From Parvularculaceae bacterium (lineage in GTDB: Bacteria; Pseudomonadota; Alphaproteobacteria; Caulobacterales; Parvularculaceae), in assembly GCA_021776435.1 (NCBI GenBank), contig JAJFFW010000121.1, positions 1 to 44,020 of the forward strand: a stretch of DNA of 44,020 nucleotides, written 5' to 3'. Positions 33,868 through 42,827 of this stretch are shown here, piece by piece. The position numbers and the translations under genes are program-made. Below the pieces are notes generated by a model. It had not been told where the DNA came from. It saw only the letters and a list, made by a program, of their open reading frames with translations, and ran no database searches. How positions within the stretch are numbered: position 1 is the first letter of the stretch; every line of letters begins with the position of its first letter.

Positions 33868-34224
33868 ATGATGCGATCGTTCTTTATTTCCTTGCTGGCA
33901 ATTGTGCTGGCTGCTGTACCTGCTTTGTCAGCGTATGCGATGGATTCGCCTATGGGCAATGAAATCGCCATAAGTGCGATGGATGACGAACACGCTGATC
34001 GCATGGACTGTGAAAACTGTTTGGATTGCGAAAGCGACGATGCCGACATATCGGGCTGCGGTCTCATGTGTCAGCTGGCTTGTTCCGCTGGGGCCGCCAT
34101 GGGCCTGCCGATGCCGTTCGGATCGCTGACATTTTATTATCGGACGCACATATATGCTCGCGCACCTGATGATCGAACAGCCGGGGTCTCGCCCACCTAC
34201 GACCTGCCTCCTCCTCGAATCTGA
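33868..34224 (+). CDS. small Cys-rich exported protein at the head of the cus operon
   Basis: A 118-residue protein starting at ATG 33868 or 33871, after which a signal peptide (SFFISLLAIVLAAVPALSA) begins. The mature part has six Cys: a C48-x2-C51-x2-C54 cluster in MDCENCLDCESDD, and C64, C68, C72 in SGCGLMCQLACS. It is also rich in Met, Asp and His (DDEHADRMD), which suggests binding of a soft metal such as copper or silver in the periplasm. The rest is hydrophobic or Pro-rich. I do not recognise a named family; small proteins of this kind precede heavy-metal RND genes elsewhere. It lies 92 bases upstream of the TolC-like gene, behind the MerR-like promoter. Confidence 0.7.
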   Translation: MMRSFFISLLAIVLAAVPALSAYAMDSPMGNEIAISAMDDEHADRMDCENCLDCESDDADISGCGLMCQLACSAGAAMGLPMPFGSLTFYYRTHIYARAPDDRTAGVSPTYDLPPPRI

Positions 34225-34316
34225 GCTGAGCCGCGTCTTTTGACGTGAGTGATGGCGACCCTCGCCGCACGGGTGGTGCGACGACCTTTTGCTTCAGTCA
34301 GATTAGCGAGATTCAC

Positions 34317-35636
34317 ATGCATAAGTTATTTGCCGTGGGAGCCTTGGCTCACGCGATTTCAGTATTGGCCGTAAGCGCGCAGGCGGTCGAGTTAGGCTTT
34401 GAAAGCCCGTCCTGGGGGCCGACGATTTCAGTAGACGAACTGGTCACTTCTGTCACAGGACGCAATGGCAGCCTGGAGGAAGCGAAAGCAGCAGCAAAAG
34501 CGGCCGCTTATCGTGTTGGTCCCGCAGGCGCGCTCGATGATCCCTTACTATCGTACAGCTTGGCGCCGGGCACCATCGGTGGGCAGAGTGTGGGTCTCGG
34601 GCAACGAGTGGAGCTTAGTCAATCGCTGCCATGGCCCGGCAAGCTGGGCGCCAGGCAAGAAGCGGCTCGCCAAAATGCCGCCGCCATGGAATCAGGCGTC
34701 GATGTTCGGCGGTTGGATATTATCGCCGCCACGAAGGCTGCGTACGCGGAATGGTATTTCATTAATGAAGCGATCCGACTGAACGAAGAAAACCGTGCGG
34801 TTCTTGAGGACCTTCGCGCGGTTGCTGAAGGCTACGTTTCTGCCGGTCAGGGGCTTCAACAAGACATTTTGCGGGCTGAATCGGAATTAGCTCTTCTCGC
34901 AGATCAACTCCTCCAACTCCAAGCTGAGAAGGTTGGCGTTCAAGCGCGCATAAATGCACTTATCAATCGCGCACCTGATGCTTTCATTCCGCCGCCAGAG
35001 GGCTTCCGGGCGACAACTTTACCCGAACTGCCCCTTCTGATCGCCACGGCACAGCAATACCATCCACGGTTGCTCCAATTGGAACACTATGCTGATGCGC
35101 GGGCCGCCGACGCAGAATATGCGCGCAAAGACTTCTACCCAGATTTCCGGGTGACTGGAGGGTATAACAGCCTTTGGGTCTCAAATGACAAGCGCTATAT
35201 GGTTGGCGTATCCATCAACATACCCCTGAATCAGGGTCGATTGAAGTCTGAGCTAAGTGCACGCCGAGCGGAAGAAACCGGAGCGCGTTGGCGCCTGGAG
35301 GACGAGCGCGCTCAGATTCTCAACGATATCGCAGCAGCTTATGCTGGAGCGCACCGCGCGGTTCAATCTGTTGCTTTGTATGAAAAGCAACTCGTTCCGC
35401 TAGCAGAGCAAACGTTGGAGGCATCGATCTCCGAATATCAAAACAGGGTCAGCGACTTTCTCAACGTCATAACAGCCGATCGCAACAAGTTATACACGGA
35501 GCAATCACTCTATCGCCAGCAAGCCGATTTTATGCGGCAAATGGCGGAGCTCGAAAATTTAGTTGGGGTCTCAATGGATGACCTATCAAGATCACCTGAC
35601 CCTTCCCAACAAACCAGTGAGATGAATCATGAATAA
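34317..35636 (+). CDS. cusC: outer-membrane efflux channel of the Cus/Czc system (TolC family)
   Basis: A 439-residue protein from ATG 34317. The open frame extends to 34245, but the signal peptide (KLFAVGALAHAISVLAVSAQ) fits this start. The long alpha-helical OEP repeats are visible as ELVTSVTGRNGSLEEAKAAA, with QSLPWPGKLGARQEAARQNA and FLNVITADRNKLYTEQSLYR, the typical CusC/CzcC patterns. There is no N-terminal lipobox. It forms the outer-membrane tunnel for the adaptor and pump encoded directly downstream. Its last codons overlap the adaptor start by 8 bases (ATGAATAA), indicating translational coupling. Confidence 0.88.
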   Translation: MHKLFAVGALAHAISVLAVSAQAVELGFESPSWGPTISVDELVTSVTGRNGSLEEAKAAAKAAAYRVGPAGALDDPLLSYSLAPGTIGGQSVGLGQRVELSQSLPWPGKLGARQEAARQNAAAMESGVDVRRLDIIAATKAAYAEWYFINEAIRLNEENRAVLEDLRAVAEGYVSAGQGLQQDILRAESELALLADQLLQLQAEKVGVQARINALINRAPDAFIPPPEGFRATTLPELPLLIATAQQYHPRLLQLEHYADARAADAEYARKDFYPDFRVTGGYNSLWVSNDKRYMVGVSINIPLNQGRLKSELSARRAEETGARWRLEDERAQILNDIAAAYAGAHRAVQSVALYEKQLVPLAEQTLEASISEYQNRVSDFLNVITADRNKLYTEQSLYRQQADFMRQMAELENLVGVSMDDLSRSPDPSQQTSEMNHE

Positions 35637-37164
35637 ACTTTTCCTATTCGCCGCGGGCATTCTCACAATCGGCTTGGCTGCAGGTTACGGAATTGCCCGT
35701 CTAGCGCAAACCGCCTTGCCAAAATTGGATGTTAGCAGCGACACATCAAGAGCGCGCAAGGTTGTCTATTGGGTCGCGCCGATGGACCCGAATTTTCGAC
35801 GTGACAAACCCGGCAAGTCTCCGATGGGTATGGATCTTATCCCTGTTTATGAAGGCGAAACGCCAGGATCCGATAGCGGCGAGCCTGGGATCCGAATTGA
35901 TCCAGCCGTGATCAACAATATCGGTGTACAAACAGATCTTGTGAAGCGTGGCGCGTTTCATCGGCAGATCAGTACTGTGGGTTTTATCGTTCCTAATGAC
36001 AACTTAATTGGCCACGTGCATGTCCGTACGGAGGGCTGGATAGAGGAATTGGCCGTTAAGACTGTGGGTGAAACAGTTGAAAAGGGTGATCTTCTCTTTC
36101 GATTTTATTCTCCGGATCTTGTCAGCGCCCAGGCAGAGTTTCTCCAGGCGCGCAAACAAGGCAGAGACGTCATCACCCAAGCCGTCCGCGCGAGGCTCAT
36201 GGCGCTCGGCATGGCGCCCCAGCAGATCGCTGACCTGACGGAGAGTGGTGAAATCCGACAACTCACGGATGTCTACGCGCATCATTCTGGCACGGTATTA
36301 ATACTCAGTGTGAGAGAGGGAAATCACGTCAAGCCGGAAGACATGATCATGGACATGGCGGATTTATCTTCGGTCTGGATTCTGGCCGAGGTGTTTGAGG
36401 ATGAAGCGTCATGGGTTAAGGAAGGAAAGACGGTCGTCATGACGCTACCGGCTATTCCAGGCGAGATCTGGAAAGGCGCAGTGGACTATGTCTATCCCAC
36501 AGTCGATCCGAAAAGTCGGACGGTGCAGGTTCGTCTCGTCTTTGACAATCCCGACAGACGCCTCAAGCCAAACATGTACGCCAATGTCGAGATCGAGGCG
36601 GCGACGAAGCCCGACGTCCTGACAATTCCGCAGTCGGCATTGATCCGCAGTTCCAAAGGCGGCCGGGTCATCCTTGCTCTTGGGGAAGGCCGTTTCCGGC
36701 CAGCCCAGGTTGTTGCCGGAATGGAAAGCGGCGACGAGGTTGAAATTCTGGATGGGCTTAAAGCCGGTGAGCGGATCGTCACCGCAAGCCAATTTCTCAT
36801 TGATTCTGAAGCGAGTCTCGATGCCTCGCTGTTACGCCTGAAGAGTTCCATAGACAGTGCGAATAGCTCAATGCCCGATATGGCAGGTATGGAAATGCCG
36901 GAACCAACCAAACCGGCGATCGGCACTGGCCGAGTGAAGTCCGTTGACGCACCGGCGCGTAAAATTGTGCTCGATCACGAGCCGATCCCCGAATTGGGGT
37001 GGCCGTCAATGACAATGGAATTTGAGTTGGGCAAGGGCGTGCCGCTGGAGACCGTTCAAGTGGGCGTGGCGATCCGTTTCGACGTGCGAAAAACTGAGAC
37101 CGGCTACGAATTGCTTAACGTGCACCCTGTCGCCGACAATGAAGCGGCAGGAGACAGCAAATGA
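35629..37164 (+). CDS. cusB: RND periplasmic adaptor CusB with fused CusF-like domain
   Basis: A 511-residue membrane-fusion protein. An N-terminal helix (4-23) anchors or exports it. A heavy-metal-binding YHS-like motif follows at 47-75 (YWVAPMDPNFRRDKPGKSPM). The barrel-sandwich hybrid and hairpin are around 125-230, and the beta-barrel and MP domains extend to about 400. After an Asn/Met-rich linker, residues 432-505 form a CusF-type copper/silver-binding domain. The aligned ligands are His in VLDHEPIP and Trp, Met, Met in GWPSMTMEF, all conserved. The metallochaperone is therefore built into the adaptor rather than encoded as separate cusF. It overlaps cusA by 4 bases. Confidence 0.92.
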   Translation: MNKLFLFAAGILTIGLAAGYGIARLAQTALPKLDVSSDTSRARKVVYWVAPMDPNFRRDKPGKSPMGMDLIPVYEGETPGSDSGEPGIRIDPAVINNIGVQTDLVKRGAFHRQISTVGFIVPNDNLIGHVHVRTEGWIEELAVKTVGETVEKGDLLFRFYSPDLVSAQAEFLQARKQGRDVITQAVRARLMALGMAPQQIADLTESGEIRQLTDVYAHHSGTVLILSVREGNHVKPEDMIMDMADLSSVWILAEVFEDEASWVKEGKTVVMTLPAIPGEIWKGAVDYVYPTVDPKSRTVQVRLVFDNPDRRLKPNMYANVEIEAATKPDVLTIPQSALIRSSKGGRVILALGEGRFRPAQVVAGMESGDEVEILDGLKAGERIVTASQFLIDSEASLDASLLRLKSSIDSANSSMPDMAGMEMPEPTKPAIGTGRVKSVDAPARKIVLDHEPIPELGWPSMTMEFELGKGVPLETVQVGVAIRFDVRKTETGYELLNVHPVADNEAAGDSK

Positions 37165-40100
37165 TCGCTGTACTCATTCGTTGGTCAGTCGCCAATCGCT
37201 TCCTGGTCATCATTATCGCGCTGCTTCTGGCTAGCATAGGCATGGTCTCCTTGCGCTCGACGCCGGTCGACGCCATTCCCGACCTCTCCGACGTTCAGGT
37301 CATCATCAAGACGACCTATCCGGGCCAGGCGCCGCAGGTGGTGGAAGACCAGATCACCTATCCGCTCTCAACGGCGATGCTTGCTGTACCTGGTGCGGTG
37401 ACAGTTCGTGGATATTCATTCTTCAATGATTCCTATGTCTACATCATATTTGAAGACGGCGTCGACCTGTACTGGGCACGTTCGCGCGTCCTCGAATATC
37501 TGAGCCAGGTCGCTCCGCAATTGCCGAGTGCGGCCAAGCCAGCACTTGGACCCGACGCCACGGGCGTGGGTTGGATCTTTCAGTATGCGTTGGTTGATCG
37601 AACGGGCCGGCACGATCTTTCCCAGCTCCGTGCGATCCAGGATTGGTTCCTCAAGTTCGAGCTTCAGACCCTCGACGGCGTTTCGGAAGTTGCGACCATC
37701 GGAGGGATGGTCAAGCAGTATCAGGTGGTTGCCGACCCCAATCGGTTGCGCGCCTACGACCTGCCGCTCGCCGACGTTCGGCGCGCGATCGAGCGCGGCA
37801 ATCAGGAAAGTGGAGGGCGCGTCATAGAGATGGCTGAGGCCGAATATATGGTCCGCGCCAGCGGCTATATCGATTCGATTTCGGATCTGGAGCGTATCCC
37901 ACTCAAGGTCACGGATGCCGGTACACCAATACTGTTGCGGGACGTTGCGGATATCCGTCTTGGGCCGGAGCTGCGCAGAGGCATTGGCGAGCTCAATGGC
38001 GAAGGTGAAGCTGTGGGTGGCGTGATCATTATGCGTTCGGGCGAGAATGCGCTGGCGACCATCGGCCGGGTTAAAGCAAAGCTGGAGAGCTTGAAGGCCG
38101 GGTTGCCCGAGGGAGTGGAGATCGTCACCACCTATGACCGATCTGGATTGATTGAGCGCGCCGTTGAAACTCTTCGGAGCAAACTTATTCAGGAATTCGT
38201 TATTGTTGCTTTGGTGTGCGCACTCTTCCTGTTTCATTTGCGTTCGGCGCTTGTTGTGGTGATCAGTTTGCCGCTTGGCGTGCTCGCCGCCTTCATTGTC
38301 ATGAACATGCAAGGGATAAACGCCAACATCATGTCCTTGGGCGGTATTGCCATCGCGGTCGGCGCCATGGTCGATGCGACGATCGTCATGATCGAGAATG
38401 TCCACAAGCGCCTTGAAAACCGGGACGTCTCGAGTCAGGAGCGATGGCATATTGTCAATGAAGCCTGTGTTGAGGTCGGGCCGGCGCTCTTTTTCTCTCT
38501 TTTAATCATTACTCTGAGTTTTACGCCAATCTTCGCGCTAGAAGCGCAGGAAGGTCGGATGTTCTCACCGCTTGCTTTCACCAAGACCTATGCCATGGCG
38601 GCGGCGACTGCGCTTTCGGTTACGCTTGTGCCTGTTCTGATCGGCTTTCTTGTTCGCGGCCGGATCGCGCCCGAGCGGCAAAACCCCGTCAATCGCATCC
38701 TGACAGCGGCTTACCGGCGGGTCATCGGCGTCGTGTTGCGATGGCCTGGCGCGACTCTCGTTTTGGTGGCGCTTGTGATGGCGAGCGCGATCATACCGGC
38801 GATGCGGCTCGGCGACGAATTCATGCCCGATCTTGACGAAGGCGATTTGCTCTACATGCCGAGCGCCTATCCAGCGATCTCGGCCGGCAAAATGGCACAG
38901 GTCCTTCAGCAGACCAACAAACTGATTGCGACAATCCCGGAGGTCGAAACGGTTTACGGCAAAGCAGGACGCGCCGAAACGGCGACGGATCCCGCCCCCC
39001 TCGCGATGATTGAGACCACTGTACAACTCAAGCCGAGAGATCAATGGCGCAAGGGCATGACGATGGATGCCTTGAAGGCTGAGCTCAATGGCCTTGTCCA
39101 AATTCCCAGTCTCACCAATGTCTGGATCATGCCAATTAAGAACCGCCTGGACATGTTGGCAACGGGCATCAAAACCCCCGTCGGGGTCAAGATCGCCGGT
39201 CCCGATCTGAACGTGATCAACGATATTGGCGGCCGCATCGAGCGAGCGCTCCAGCCGGTGCCCGGTACCGTATCGGTCTATGCCGAGCGGGTGACGGGCG
39301 GGCGTTTTATCGACATTGACATTGACCGCGAAGCGGCCGCGCGCTTCGGACTCAATATCGCTGATGTTCATGACGTGGTGCGCACGGCGATCGGTGGCAT
39401 GACCATTGGCGAAAGCGTTGAGGGCCTTGAGCGCTATCCCATCAATCTGCGTTATCCAAACGAGGTGCGGAACTCGCCGCAGCGCTTGAGCGCCTTGCCC
39501 ATCGTAACGCCGAGCGGCGCTGAGATTCCTCTCGGACGGATTGCTGAGGTGCGGATTGCGGAAGGGCCTGGGCTCATTCGCAGTGAAAATGCGCGTTTGA
39601 ATGGTTGGATCTACGTGGATATCGCGGGGCGTGACATCGGCTCCTATGTCGAAGAAGCGCGCAAGGTCGTTGCAGAAACGGTCGACCTGCCGGCTGGCTA
39701 TTCGGTCGCGTGGTCCGGACAGTATGCGTATATGCAGCGCGCCCAAGAGCGCTTCATGCTGGTCGGCCCAGTGATGCTGGTCATCATCATGCTGCTTCTC
39801 TTCCTGAACTTTAAAGACATCGTCGACGTGCTCATTATTATGGGAACCTTGCCGTTCGCATTGATCGGTGGGCTCTGGCTGATTTTTGCGCTTGGCTTCA
39901 ACATGTCGGTTGCTGTCGCCGTTGGGTTTATCGCTCTCGCCGGTGTCGCCATTGAGATTGGTGTACTAATGATTATGTATCTCAGGCAGGAACTTGGAGC
40001 GGTGGAATCAAAAGCCAAAGCCGATGGCCGGCGCCTGAGTACTGATGATTTGCGGGATGCGATTGGCAAGGGGGCTTTGAGACGCCTGAGACCGATCATG

Positions 40101-40319
40101 ATGACATTTGCTGTCATCGTCGCCGGGCTCGCACCGATCCTATACGGTCATGGAACCGGCGCCGAGGTGATGCGCCGGATCGCCGCGCCGATGATTGGCG
40201 GCATGATCAGCGCCACGATCCTCGCGCTGGTGGTCATTCCTGTTGTCTATTTTCTTTGGCGCCGTCGCGGCCTGAGCCCGCTTCCCGAGAAGCATTTGGC
40301 GGCTGAGTTGCGGCCATGA
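37161..40319 (+). CDS. cusA: copper/silver efflux RND pump CusA
   Basis: A 1052-residue heavy-metal-efflux RND transporter, the usual length. The N-terminal helix is followed by STPVDAIPDLSDVQVIIKTT and PGQAPQVVEDQITYPL, HME-RND hallmarks. Motif VGAMVDATIVMIENVHKRLE lies in helix 4 (proton relay). The cleft segment NRLDMLATGIKTPVGVKI keeps the Met that corresponds to one of the three copper-binding Met of E. coli CusA. ETATDPAPLAMIETTVQLKP also matches CusA closely rather than CzcA. It exports Cu(I)/Ag(I) using proton motive force. Overlapping starts show one operon of Cys-rich protein, cusC, cusB and cusA. Confidence 0.95.
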   Translation: MIAVLIRWSVANRFLVIIIALLLASIGMVSLRSTPVDAIPDLSDVQVIIKTTYPGQAPQVVEDQITYPLSTAMLAVPGAVTVRGYSFFNDSYVYIIFEDGVDLYWARSRVLEYLSQVAPQLPSAAKPALGPDATGVGWIFQYALVDRTGRHDLSQLRAIQDWFLKFELQTLDGVSEVATIGGMVKQYQVVADPNRLRAYDLPLADVRRAIERGNQESGGRVIEMAEAEYMVRASGYIDSISDLERIPLKVTDAGTPILLRDVADIRLGPELRRGIGELNGEGEAVGGVIIMRSGENALATIGRVKAKLESLKAGLPEGVEIVTTYDRSGLIERAVETLRSKLIQEFVIVALVCALFLFHLRSALVVVISLPLGVLAAFIVMNMQGINANIMSLGGIAIAVGAMVDATIVMIENVHKRLENRDVSSQERWHIVNEACVEVGPALFFSLLIITLSFTPIFALEAQEGRMFSPLAFTKTYAMAAATALSVTLVPVLIGFLVRGRIAPERQNPVNRILTAAYRRVIGVVLRWPGATLVLVALVMASAIIPAMRLGDEFMPDLDEGDLLYMPSAYPAISAGKMAQVLQQTNKLIATIPEVETVYGKAGRAETATDPAPLAMIETTVQLKPRDQWRKGMTMDALKAELNGLVQIPSLTNVWIMPIKNRLDMLATGIKTPVGVKIAGPDLNVINDIGGRIERALQPVPGTVSVYAERVTGGRFIDIDIDREAAARFGLNIADVHDVVRTAIGGMTIGESVEGLERYPINLRYPNEVRNSPQRLSALPIVTPSGAEIPLGRIAEVRIAEGPGLIRSENARLNGWIYVDIAGRDIGSYVEEARKVVAETVDLPAGYSVAWSGQYAYMQRAQERFMLVGPVMLVIIMLLLFLNFKDIVDVLIIMGTLPFALIGGLWLIFALGFNMSVAVAVGFIALAGVAIEIGVLMIMYLRQELGAVESKAKADGRRLSTDDLRDAIGKGALRRLRPIMMTFAVIVAGLAPILYGHGTGAEVMRRIAAPMIGGMISATILALVVIPVVYFLWRRRGLSPLPEKHLAAELRP

Positions 40320-40467
40320 CAAAGCCCAATCCGCATCACACAGTACTGTTTGTCCCGGAGGCCACGGTCTTGGTGCGTCCACGACAACTGTTGAAGAAAT
40401 CTGTAATGTAATCGTTACCCACGATGCAGAAAATTGCTGATTATACGTACCGTGAGGGAGAAGGTTT

Positions 40468-40557
40468 ATGTTTGGAAGTATTAAGGAACAATTGTTGACG
40501 GTATTGTTTGCCGTTTTGGCTTTGGTGACATTTTATGGGGCTGGCATAGAACTTTAG
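40468..40557 (+). CDS. 29-residue single-helix membrane peptide
   Basis: ATG 40468 is preceded by a strong purine site (GAGGGAGAAGG, ending about 5 bases upstream). The 29-residue product begins MFGSIKEQ, then an uninterrupted hydrophobic helix of about 16 residues (LLTVLFAVLALVTFYG) and a short tail ending GIEL. The charged start and helix length fit a small inner-membrane protein. It follows cusA by 148 bases and could belong to the metal region or stand alone. The ribosome site and composition argue for reality; conservation is unknown. Confidence 0.5.
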   Translation: MFGSIKEQLLTVLFAVLALVTFYGAGIEL

Positions 40558-40575
40558 GTCACATCCCCATTAACC

Positions 40576-40669
40576 GTCATCCCGGATCTAACAACCATTG
40601 GCCGAATTCCTGTGGAATTCGGACGGTTGTAACAGCCTGCCCCGGACTTGATCCGGGGTCCGGGATGAC
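40576..40669. repeat. dispersed palindrome bounded by GTCATCCCGG / CCGGGATGAC
   Basis: The same terminal repeats as the element at 7906, but 94 bases long. Inside are two further hairpins: GGCCGAATTCC with GGAATTCGGAC, flanked by ACAACC/GGTTGT, and CCCCGGACTTGATCCGGGG. No gene lies in it. Confidence 0.75.
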
Positions 40670-40718
40670 ACGCGTTCCGGGTTTATGAGTCGGTGACCTA
40701 AACCGGGTCATCATTAAC

Positions 40719-40738
40719 CCTCATCCTCAGGATAAGGG
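40719..40738. repeat. truncated CCTCATCCT-type repeat
   Basis: CCCTCATCCTCAGGATAAGGG resembles the left arm of the repeats at 1411 and 3261. Only about 20 bases remain. Confidence 0.45.
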
Positions 40739-40968
40739 AGGTGATCCAATCGAGACCGGAAATGCGCTATGACCACGCCAACCAATCGCTGTCCACAGAG
40801 TCACGACCCCTTTCAGGTCGTAAGAGAGGGGTGGCAGTACACAGCCATGTGATCTTCAGTCCGTTCGGACCTTTAGGGACAATAACTCTAAGCAATTGAA
40901 ATTATTCAATTATTATAAAGAAATGTTATGAAAGCGGCATGAAAAGACAGAGCCTCACAAGGGGCGAA

Positions 40969-40982
40969 TTGATCTGGATCAA
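40969..40982. promoter_or_regulatory. FNR/FixK/Anr-type box
   Basis: TTGAT-CTGG-ATCAA is a perfect match to the FNR-family consensus TTGAT-N4-ATCAA. A possible -10 (TATATA, 41024-41029) would put the box centre about 60 bases upstream of the start point, a usual activating position. It lies 170 bases before the MIO enzyme gene on the same strand, implying oxygen- or redox-dependent expression. Confidence 0.7.
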
Positions 40983-41151
40983 TTTTTCGGCGACCGCCAC
41001 ACGTTAGCAGTTAAAGCCTATTCTATATACGCCGCAAAATGACATCTGGAGAGCGAAGACGAGAACGCGACTTGTCACTTATTAGGGCGCGTTGAGGCAT
41101 TTCTGCTGTCGTGCGGGGTATCGTTGATAATAGAACGATGAGGAGTTCAAA

Positions 41152-42816
41152 TTGGACTTGAAAACCACACCACGCGATCAAACGAATACATTCGACTTGG
41201 ACGGCCAGGAGAATGGCGAACCATCGGAAGTGAACATTTTTATTCCTGATGGCGCCAGCATGAGCATCAAATCGCTGAGCGCCGCAGTTGATGATCCCAA
41301 TACCCGTGTAGAGCTCACACAAGAAATTCGCGATCGCGTTACAGCTTCACGGGACTTGCTGGAGAAGTTTGTTGATTCCGGACGCATTATCTACGGCGTG
41401 ACGACCAGCGTCGGGGGATTTGTGAACTGGTTGCTTCCGGCCTCCATGGCGAGTGAAGCCCAAAACAACATCCTGCGCTGTGTTCAATCAAATGTTGGCG
41501 ATTATCTCGACGACAGATTTGTACGTGCAGCGATGCTGGCGCGGATCAATTCGCTAGGGCGGGGGGTCTCTGCGATTTCACTCGTAAACCTCGAAAAATA
41601 TGTCGCCATGTACAACCGCGGTATCTTGCCCTGCATTCCGGAAAAAGGGTCGCTTGGCACCAGTGGCGATTTAAGCCCTCTCGCTTGCATCGCTCTCGTC
41701 GGCACCGGCCAATGGCGCGCCAAATATGAAGGCGAAATCATACCCGGCGCCGAAGCCATGGAACGGGCCGGCATCGAGGTGATGGAACTGAGTTACAAGG
41801 AAGGCTTGGCTCTGATCAATGGCACGTCGCTAATGGCGGGCATGGCAAGTTGCCTGACCGAGACGGCCAAGCAGCTGATCAAAGCCTATATGCTCGGCAC
41901 ATGTATGAGTCTGGAAGTGCAGAAGGCCAAGATCATGCCGTTCCATCCGGCGCCGCATGTTCAAAAACCGCATCCCGGTCAAATCAAAGTTGCAGACTGC
42001 ATTTACACGACACTTGCAGACAGCAAGATGATCATTCAGGACGCAGAGGTTGAGGCTTGGCTGCGCAAACTGGCTCAGGACGAGCCACGCAGCCTCGATG
42101 AGCAGATTGAAGACGCCTATTCTCTGCGCGCGACCCCTCAGGTGATGGGGCCGGTGCTGGATACGATCGGTTTCATTCAGCGCACGCTTGAGATCGAGCT
42201 TAACTCGTCAAGCGATAACCCTTTGATTGTGGTGGCTGAGAATGATGCTGTTCACAACGCCAACTTCCACGGCCAGTATATCTCAAACGCCATGGACCAA
42301 TTGGCCATCGTTCTGGCGAATATGTGCAATCTCTCCGACCGCCGTAACAATCGTTTAATACATCCAAGCTTAAACGGAGATTTGCCGCCCTTCCTGGTGA
42401 AAGAAAATCCGGGCATGCGCACGGGCCTGATGGGCGGACAGTTCATGGCGACGTCGCTGACAGCTGAGATTCGTCAGATGTGCACGCCGGTATCGATCCA
42501 GTCATTGCCGTCGACCGGTGATTTTCAGGATCATGTATCCTTCGGGCTGGTTGCCACACGGCGCACCCGTGATATCCTGAAGAACAGCGCCTACATTCTT
42601 GCCTATGAGCTGATTTGCGCCTGTCAGGCCGCCGATCTGCGCGGCGTGGACCAACTCAGTTCGGCAACCCGAAAAATGCACGCCCTGGTCCGAGAGAAAG
42701 TTCCTTATTTGGATTTTGACATTCCCCTCACGGATTACCTTGAAACAATTGCGGAAATGTATCTCACCGGCGGCTTCGATTCAGCAATTCCCGATCTGGA
42801 GGGATATGACTGGTAA
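41152..42816 (+). CDS. MIO-dependent aromatic amino acid lyase or 2,3-aminomutase (EncP/AdmH type)
   Basis: A 554-residue enzyme starting at TTG 41152, with AGGAG 6 bases upstream. The self-forming MIO cofactor triad is T170-S171-G172 in KGSLGTSGDLSPLACIAL. The Thr-Ser-Gly form is that of EncP (phenylalanine ammonia-lyase of enterocin) and AdmH (phenylalanine aminomutase of andrimid), whereas most family members have Ala-Ser-Gly. Catalytic Tyr81 (IIYGVTTSVGGF) and Asn223 (LINGTSLMAG) are present, as are ELNSSSDNPL and NFHGQYISNAMDQLA. It should act on L-Phe or L-Tyr, giving cinnamate or coumarate, or the beta-amino acid. A class III aminotransferase 11 bases downstream favours the beta-amino acid (aminomutase) reading, as inference. 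Histidase is less likely because motifs fit EncP better. Confidence 0.85.
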   Translation: MDLKTTPRDQTNTFDLDGQENGEPSEVNIFIPDGASMSIKSLSAAVDDPNTRVELTQEIRDRVTASRDLLEKFVDSGRIIYGVTTSVGGFVNWLLPASMASEAQNNILRCVQSNVGDYLDDRFVRAAMLARINSLGRGVSAISLVNLEKYVAMYNRGILPCIPEKGSLGTSGDLSPLACIALVGTGQWRAKYEGEIIPGAEAMERAGIEVMELSYKEGLALINGTSLMAGMASCLTETAKQLIKAYMLGTCMSLEVQKAKIMPFHPAPHVQKPHPGQIKVADCIYTTLADSKMIIQDAEVEAWLRKLAQDEPRSLDEQIEDAYSLRATPQVMGPVLDTIGFIQRTLEIELNSSSDNPLIVVAENDAVHNANFHGQYISNAMDQLAIVLANMCNLSDRRNNRLIHPSLNGDLPPFLVKENPGMRTGLMGGQFMATSLTAEIRQMCTPVSIQSLPSTGDFQDHVSFGLVATRRTRDILKNSAYILAYELICACQAADLRGVDQLSSATRKMHALVREKVPYLDFDIPLTDYLETIAEMYLTGGFDSAIPDLEGYDW

Positions 42817-42827
42817 GGAGAACCGCC

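Larger units (their letters stand above)
40320..41151. other. 832-base intergenic region with small ORF, repeats and FNR box
   Basis: From left to right: a 29-codon ORF (40468-40557), a palindromic repeat (40576-40669), a truncated CCTCATCCT repeat (40719-40738), a 13-base match to the complement of the 16S rRNA tail (40737-40749), a 45-codon frame with no good ribosome site (40762-40899), and an FNR-type box (40969-40982) before the MIO enzyme gene. Confidence 0.6.

Noticed and set aside
37416-39746. Long minus-strand frames opposite cusA (344 and 393 codons)
   Set aside because: cusA is unambiguous; these are antisense shadows with His/Arg/Asp-rich composition.
40762-40899. 45-codon frame downstream of the 16S-tail complement
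   Set aside because: The ribosome-like sequence is about 20 bases from the ATG, and the product has no signal, helix or motif that would support it.
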